In this document: piece after piece, positions 33,854 to 39,711 of the stretch
Position numbering within the stretch: position 1 is the first letter of the stretch
Layout of the letters: each line of letters begins with the position of its first letter
DNA from: Hysterium pulicare CBS 123377
Lineage: Eukaryota > Ascomycota > Dothideomycetes > Hysteriales > Hysteriaceae
Length of the DNA stretch: 39,711 nucleotides
Assembly: GCA_000467715.1 (NCBI GenBank)
Contig: AJFK01000223.1
Location: 1-39,711, forward strand
Reading direction: 5' to 3'
Translations under genes and position numbers: made by a program
The notes under the pieces: model-generated
Told to the model about the DNA's origin: nothing
Databases searched by the model: none
The model's input: only the letters and a program-made list of their open reading frames with translations

Positions 33854-34759
33854 CTACCTCAGAGCCCAAGATGGAAGAGGGTCAGCCTTATGCCTCGCTA
33901 ACCACTTCTCCGCAGCATTCTGTACCATGGCGGGCAACTCCGCTGACGAAGGTCGATCAGCATCGAACTGTTTGAGACAGCGTAGGACTACCCTCTCCAA
34001 TCCTTCAGAATATTTTTTACCAACCGGCTTAGATCTAAGGCTGTCCCTATCTGGCGATCGAAGCAGTCGGCAAAGACAGTGAATTGTCAATCCAACTTGA
34101 TAGACATCCGAACGCCTCGAGTATGCCGGAGATTCAGGAGGCGAGAATGCACGCGCTTGCCTAGAGACCCTATCACCTGCGACACGAGCATTGATGTCTT
34201 GGATGAGAACGGAGCAACCGAAGTCTCCAAGGACAACGCGGGGGTATTTGTGTCGGCTGTCCTTCGTGTCAGTGAGGAACACATTACCTGGCTTGATATC
34301 GCGGTGACAGACATGGTTCCATCCAGGTCGAGGCTGCACATCCCTGCCATGATTCATCGAGGGCTCAACGCCGTAGAGGCAATAGCAAAGCGCTCGAGCG
34401 AGGTCCAGAAATACCCGCCATACAAAGCCTTCTGGGACATACTCGCCTTTGAGGCGGTATCGATTGATTACGGAATCTAGCGCGCCGAACTCGCAGAATT
34501 GAAGATACAGTGAACCTGTGCTATACTTATGATTAATCTCCCAATGTACTAAGCGGTTGACGTTAACATGATCCATTTGCTTTAGAGCACGTACTTCGCG
34601 ATCTGCATGCCCGTCTTTGACATCTTCCGCTTGGAAGTCCTTTCGGATGTACTCTGTGCCCGAGCGCTTGGATTTAACGAGGTATATGCCGCCGTTTAGG
34701 GCACCATTGTCGCCGCCTGGCTTGGTAAGCTTGCAGATGACTTCAAAGTGTTTGGACAT
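33854..34759 (-). CDS. Serine/threonine protein kinase, NEK/NIMA-like
   Basis: A single exon of 301 aa starts at ATG 34,759, directly before the kinase domain. The frame is open upstream to about 34,888, but without an ATG. The glycine loop is unusual (GGDNGALNGGIYLV), with the likely ATP lysine in EYIRKDF. The catalytic loop CHRDIKPGNVF is near 152-162, DFG in VLGDFGCSV near 178-180, an APE-like SPPE, and SDVYQVGLTIHCL for subdomain IX. All catalytic residues are present, so it is probably active. The overall pattern is closest to NEK-type kinases, but it lacks the long C-terminal coiled coil of NIMA itself. It may be a fungal-specific expanded kinase. No regulatory domain is seen. Confidence 0.82.
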   Translation of the reverse strand: MSKHFEVICKLTKPGGDNGALNGGIYLVKSKRSGTEYIRKDFQAEDVKDGHADREVRALKQMDHVNVNRLVHWEINHKYSTGSLYLQFCEFGALDSVINRYRLKGEYVPEGFVWRVFLDLARALCYCLYGVEPSMNHGRDVQPRPGWNHVCHRDIKPGNVFLTDTKDSRHKYPRVVLGDFGCSVLIQDINARVAGDRVSRQARAFSPPESPAYSRRSDVYQVGLTIHCLCRLLRSPDRDSLRSKPVGKKYSEGLERVVLRCLKQFDADRPSSAELPAMVQNAAEKWLARHKADPLPSWALR

Positions 34760-35376
34760 ATCGGTGGATAAGATACTGTACGGTTTAGAGTACCTAAGCT
34801 GGTCGAGCGGATCGATCAAATTACCGTGTTGTTGGTGTTTGAAGTCAGTAGAGCCCAGAATGAGTTTATATGTACTGTGGAGAAACACGCTTCATAATGA
34901 CCAATTTTTGTGAAGACATTGTAGTGTTCCCGTTGCTTCAAGATGAAAGAAATAGGTCAAATTCCTAATGAAAGTTCCTTACATTGTTCGTTCATATGGA
35001 GAGCGGCAAAATACTGACGTTCGCATTGTGAAGTTAAGCAGCATGTAGGCGGAGAGTATGATCCGAGGCTTGGACTTGAAGCCTTTTAACGTGCATAGAC
35101 GAAGGACGTTAGAGCTGGTCGTCCAAGAACATAGTGGAGGGTTATCTGAGGGTCGCAGTCACGGCAGTCAGGGGCAGTGTTCACTATTTAGTGGATAAGT
35201 CGCTTGAGGTGATACTTCAACTTGCGCTTGAGTTAAGAGATGAATGGTTCAGAAAGCTGATAGAAAATATGTTCTGTGATCTAGACTGTTATACAATGAA
35301 GAGGATCTACAATCTTCCAAACCTGCAATCCTAGATATACATATTTTTACACTCACAACTAGTTCCGCAAAATCGT
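34760..35376. other. Spacer between kinase and bL27m genes
   Basis: Contains the kinase upstream region and a possible 5S rRNA-like relic at about 34,981-35,080. A 66-codon plus-strand frame at 35,134-35,334 has no recognisable feature and is not called as a gene. Confidence 0.4.
34981..35080 (+). pseudogene. Possible 5S rRNA-like relic
   Basis: The stretch starting ACATTG and containing GTTCGCATTGTGAAGTTAAG near 35,019-35,038 resembles the 5S rRNA core GTCCGCTCTGCGAAGTTAAG around the internal promoter A box. The remainder is only loosely similar and lacks a clear 3' half, so it cannot be a working 5S gene. Filamentous ascomycetes often have dispersed 5S genes and relics. Similarity was judged by eye and could be chance. 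Confidence 0.22.
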
Positions 35377-36280
35377 TTATCTCCTGCTTCTGCCTTTCTT
35401 TTTGCCCTTAGCTTTCTTCATACCAGCCCGCAAAGTCTTCTTCTCAGCATTGGCAGCCTTCCTTGCATTTGCTTTCCTCCAAGCTCGGAATCGGTCTCCA
35501 GGAACAAACTCCCTCACTTTGACATTCGCTAGCTCTGCCGCCCGTCCAATCGACCAATTGGCTTCACGAATAGCGTATCCTTTCCTCGCACCCATCATGT
35601 ATTTGCTAGCTGCTTGATCCCTTGGAGTTGCCCTTATACCTGTCTCGCTTCCTGATCCGGCACCAACTTGCAGGTCGCTAACCAGTGCTTCAATTTGTGG
35701 TTCTGGCTCTCTTCTTACAGCCAGCATGTTCAGCCTTCTTCGTCGAGCAGCGTTCGGTGGGTATGGAAGGGTTTCGTGTCTTTCGAAGGCAACTCCGATG
35801 TATTGGCGTTTAGGGTGCTTGAGGGGATCGCGGTAGTATTTGACGTAACCGGATTCGGTGGCATATATGCAGTGATCTCGACCCATCGCGCAGTTCTCAC
35901 CGGGAAACCAGGCTGTTCCGCGTTGGCGGAAGATGATGTTGCCTGGGATCACGTATTCCTCTGTTCATCCATTAGCGCAACAGATCAAAAGGAGCATAGC
36001 GAACGAGGAAGCTTTCAGCAATGAATTAAAAACGTGGTGGCAACAAACCTCCTGTCTTCTTAGCTCCCAATCGTTTACCAGGCCCATCTTTTGCGCCGTT
36101 GGCTCGACCTTGAGACTGATGGCTTGCATGTCGGACGATTGTGAGAGTTGGTGAACTGAGCGTAGCATTGGCAGCACGGAGAGCGTCCAAGACACTGACG
36201 GACGGTATTATGGAAGAGATTGATGACTGAGCGATGGCGACCACAGCCCGGCCGGGGGCAAATATTCGTGGGAGCAGCAT
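35377..36280 (-). CDS. MRP7: Mitochondrial large-subunit ribosomal protein bL27m
   Basis: Two exons: 36,280-36,049 and 35,960-35,377, with an 88-bp intron (donor gtttgt, CTAAT branch, acceptor acag). The protein is 271 aa. Residues 1-50 form a presequence-like leader rich in Ala, Ser and Arg with few acidic residues. The L27 domain follows with ASHQSQGRANGAKDGPGKRL, GAKKTGGEEYVIPGNIIFRQ and RGTAWFPGENCAMGRDHCIY. These glycine- and lysine-rich segments are the part that reaches the peptidyl-transferase centre in bacterial L27. A fungal-type C-terminal extension ends in a very basic tail (KKAKGKKKGRSRR). The protein acts in the mitochondrial matrix as part of the 54S subunit. The intron splits the GG-EEYV segment exactly, which confirms the splice sites. 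Confidence 0.93.
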
Positions 36281-39200
36281 AGCTGCGTGAAGACTTACGT
36301 GCTCAGAGGCCGCTGGAGAGAATCATCAAAAGTTCGTCTGTCGCTTACTCATTGGTTCTCGAGATGCAGGGATTGCAGGATAGTCCATGCTTTCTCCTCC
36401 ACCATGTCACTCCGCTCCATCAACTTCGTCAAACATCGTTGAAATTCTACACATCAAAGTACGCATATGGAGATAGAAAAGTCCTTTGAATCTTTGGATC
36501 GCATGAGCATTCTTCCGCGCTTTCTAAAGTTCGCTCGCTCAGTATCCTGTTCTAATCAACCAGGTTTCGGAAGATACGCATTGAATATGCTCGGAGTTTT
36601 CCAACGGCAACTGTTCATGGATGAGGTATTCTAAAGACTTTCGAGAGCATTGCAATTTAACACTACAGCTCTGTCATTTTGCTACATAGCTCTGCTTTGA
36701 CCGAAAAATTGTCGACGTTGAGGCCAGGAAATCTGAAAGTCTGAAAGCGTTCAAAGCGTTCAAGAGACCCCAACGAGGAGCGGCAGTCGCAAAATGGGCA
36801 TTGAGAGTGCACCGCAGTATTCCAAACCAGCTGGGAGTAAAAGGCAGCCCTTCAAACCCGTGTCACGAAATCGTAGAACGGGAGCTAAAGTCAGCGAACA
36901 GCATTATTAAATAAGGTAACGGATCCCACCACCTCCGATTTCGAGCTTTGCGTCAAGCATCTTAGATTCACAAGTACTCGAACATACGACACGACAGTGA
37001 CAGCTCAACTGGCGCAAGGGGCAGCGATTACCGAAAGTGATCAGTTCACGGCCAAATGCTAATATAAAACTAAGCGACAGATGAACTGAGATTTTGAGAG
37101 CGAACAGCAAAATCTGAAATTTGTGAGAAGCTCAAATCATCTCGCGAATTGCGGCCTTCGTCTGTGATGTCGAAGTTTCATTTATGTTGCATGGGTGGCG
37201 GTTCATAACGCTGAGAAATTACGAGTATCAGAATCTGCTTTCTGGAGAAAAAAAAAACCCATTTTGGAATCTTCTTTTTCCTGAAACTACTTACTCCAGT
37301 CAGATGCAATATTCAGTTGATGCGCACACCGAACAGCAGGCCTGAGCTCACATCGTTTCAGATGTAGATGAAACTCGCAAATCCTTTTAGGCAAGCAACC
37401 ACTTTTGCCGATGTCATGGAATCAAAGACTGGTTACATATTCGAATCGCAACATTGGCCTCCGTCAAACCGCCTGATATTATGGAATGTTGCTACGTCGC
37501 ATTATTGAGTGCACTAGAAAAATTCGGTATGGATTGACGTTAAGATGAAATGATGCAAGCGCCCCCATACGCCAATCCTATGATTCCAAATCGTTTCCCA
37601 AAAATCTCCGAAACAACGCTCAATAACGATTGTTACAACCAACGCCAAATCTGCAAAGCAATTACAATGGACGGCTTATGCGACTTTCGGAATCAGTATG
37701 CATTCCTGCATGCTCGACGGTGTTCGTGTAGATGTTCGAGATCGCTGGAAGGGCATGATTTCGGTATCAGCCGACGACGCTCGTTGGAGGCGCTTGCATC
37801 TGAATAGATGATTGATTGCAGCGGGTCTTTACACTGAGCCTAGGAAGTTGGAAAGGCAATTAAAGGGTTGTTGGACCGTTCGATGAAGGAAAGAGATAGC
37901 CTCCGTTTGAAAATGGCCAGATGCGCGCACCAGATGTTTGAAAGTGTATCCCGGGAAGGTTTTGAAAACCAACTTTGTTGTCGCGGCGACAGTAGATTCT
38001 ATGATTTCCTGTTGTTTTTCGAGAAAAGCATGAGCTTGAGTTGTCGATATGCTTCTATTGCTGCGTCCCGCGACATCGACCTCTCATCTGAAAAAGACCG
38101 GGGACGCATTCCACGTTCTGGTAGCCCTGTTGTCCAAGATTCAATTGTAGAAGCCCGAGTTGGGGTGAGAAATGGATGGGAAGATCGAGAAGACATATAT
38201 GATGGAGGAACCGATGCGTTGGAGGTGGTTGGTGTAGTCGATGGAGGAGAGCGATCCATATGAGCATCCGAAAACAGATTGCGCTTGTTTATAATAGCAC
38301 GGGGTATAAGTTGAAATGTATGAGATGAAGGGAAATGTTTCTATAGCGCGCTGTCCAGAGTATTTGAACTGGGAAAAGGCGGAGAGTTTGGTCCTCCCAG
38401 ACATATACCTACCAGTCATGGCAAGCTCCCGTCCTTGGCTTGAAAGGACACAGTAGATTTGATAGAAGATTTGATTAGACTACAATTGGAAAAGATTACA
38501 AAATCCTTCCTGAAAAGGAGGGCAGAGAAAACGTTCTCCACCAGTGGTCATCTAGCCAATTTCGCAGACACCTCGAGTTAAGCTTCCGTGCAATCTCTGA
38601 TTGATGAAAACCACGAGGGCAGAAGGCGCCCCAGTGACAAATTCCGGGTATGAGACATATCACGGCGTCGCCAAGGATCATTAAGCACTGAAACACGAGT
38701 TGGCATAGTCTGGGCGAGAGCGGTGTTGTTGGTGGTGATGATTTGGAATAGACCAAACACGGTTAGCGCCGTTGAGATTTTGCATCTTGTTCCGTCGCTT
38801 TCGTCAAAGCTTTACAAAAACGCCTCAGACATGAATCAACTACAGTATGTACATACCCGCCTTCCTAGTGGTAATATATGTAACCTCCTAGTGGCATAGT
38901 GGGGCCACCTCTGCATCTTCCGTATTCGACGATGGACGACGAAGGAGGTGAGGTTGGAATCCTGGTCAAGATCTCAATATCGCTACTGCCGAGGCTTGTC
39001 TTCTTCCACCATTCCTACCTATCCACCCTCGGAGATAGATGCATGGTCTCCTCTGTTTCTTTCATAACACGAAATCCTGCCAGTCTGATATCTCCGCATC
39101 TTCGGCATTTGACTCCGTTCACGTCATCCGGAAGATTCCTGGATCAGCTTCTGTCCCTTAGCTACTCCACAACAGAAGCCAGATACGATTCCATCGATTC

Positions 39201-39711
39201 AGGAGGTGCCCCAGCATTCCGCGGCATAAGTCACCGCGCGCACTGTCCACTTTATCTCCACGCCGACGTGTCCCTCAACAGCCGCTCAAAGGAGTCAAGT
39301 GATATGGCGCCATGCAGGATTCTGATGTTTGGCAAAAAATGAGCTGCTCGTTCATTCGGAAACTGTTTCCTGGACACGAGTTGCATGCTGTCAAGCCATC
39401 ACTGTGCGACGCCCGCTGGCACACCGCAATGTTTGTGGATCTTTTGAAAGAGGCTTCCGATTGGCAGATGGAAAGGAGGATGTTTGACTAAGATATTCTG
39501 CTGCTAGCAAACATGTGGTCTCATGCCTGTGTTTCGTGGCATTTCCGCTTGAGGGCAAGCTGCGGAGTGATCCCAACCTTTGTCCTTGTTTCCTGAACTT
39601 TGCTTGCCGACCATGATGCACATAGTGGACGTGCTTTCATTCCATTGATGCGGACCAGAGCATGAGAAACTCGCACCTCGCACCAAGCATCATTTCAAAA
39701 AAAAAAAAAAA
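36281..39711. other. Gene-poor region to window end
   Basis: About 3.4 kb without a confidently supported gene. Weak coding-like stretches occur on the minus strand at 37,999-38,259 and around 38,578-38,785. A plus-strand frame at 38,899-39,342 shows no domain. The window ends in a run of 15 A (39,697-39,711). No repeat, RNA gene or element was recognised. Confidence 0.5.
37999..38259 (-). CDS. Possible small Ser/Pro-rich protein or C-terminal exon
   Basis: An 86-aa minus-strand frame with ATG at 38,259. It is rich in Ser, Thr and Pro at the start (MDRSPPSTTPTTSNASVPPS) and ends in a helical, charged stretch (SMSRDAAIEAYRQLKLMLF). The composition and the RPRSFSDERSMSR segment look protein-like and contain possible kinase sites. 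The opposite strand carries a 131-codon frame over the same bases, so one of the two must be a shadow. No family is recognised and there is no supporting context. Confidence 0.3.
   Translation of the reverse strand: MDRSPPSTTPTTSNASVPPSYMSSRSSHPFLTPTRASTIESWTTGLPERGMRPRSFSDERSMSRDAAIEAYRQLKLMLFSKNNRKS

Noticed and set aside
34079-34480. 133-codon plus-strand frame
   Set aside because: Antisense to the catalytic core of the protein kinase; no independent evidence.
36985-37045. ACATACGAC start resembling fungal 5S rRNA
   Set aside because: Similarity ends after about nine bases; no internal promoter core follows.
38899-39342. 147-codon plus-strand frame as a gene
   Set aside because: Low-complexity Ser/Leu/His composition, no domain, and another frame over part of it looks equally protein-like.

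Overview
The window looks like nuclear DNA of a filamentous ascomycete. The genes carry short introns of about 46-95 bp with GT...AG ends and CTAAT/CTGAC-like branch sites. Several proteins are typical of Pezizomycotina: HET-domain proteins, a fungal two-helix CorA-like protein and a PHO-4 type phosphate permease. Overall similarity suggests Leotiomycetes, but this is from memory of protein families only. No intact transposon, virus-like element, CRISPR array or convincing tRNA was seen.

Positions 1-16,200 form an accessory block dominated by five heterokaryon-incompatibility (HET) loci. Subfamily A has a decayed copy (209-2190, +), an intact 691-aa gene with an acidic repeat insert (5038-7113, +) and a copy split by one frame change (14,477-16,178, -). 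Subfamily B has a decayed copy (about 7785-10,460, +) and an intact gene joining a ZZ zinc finger to a HET domain (10,775-14,222, +). A three-exon CorA-like membrane protein gene (2243-4027, -) and a possible 184-bp MITE (4478-4661) lie among them.

Positions 17,100-36,280 are a conserved housekeeping block: MCM5 replicative helicase (17,117-19,460, -), a PHO-4/PHO89 phosphate symporter (20,555-22,687, +), the GARP tether subunit VPS54 (23,401-26,853, +), a proline-rich small protein (27,507-27,983, +), an unknown 509-aa protein with three DPF/DFDG repeats (29,051-30,580, +), a tandem GFA-domain protein (30,762-31,916, -), ribokinase (32,492-33,574, +), a NEK-like protein kinase (33,854-34,759, -) and mitochondrial ribosomal protein bL27m (35,377-36,280, -). 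An MCB-type element sits in the MCM5 upstream region.

Positions 36,281-39,711 are gene-poor and end in a run of 15 A. The housekeeping genes belong to unrelated pathways and show no operon-like logic. The HET block is the only functional cluster and is best read as an expanding and decaying allorecognition/cell-death locus.
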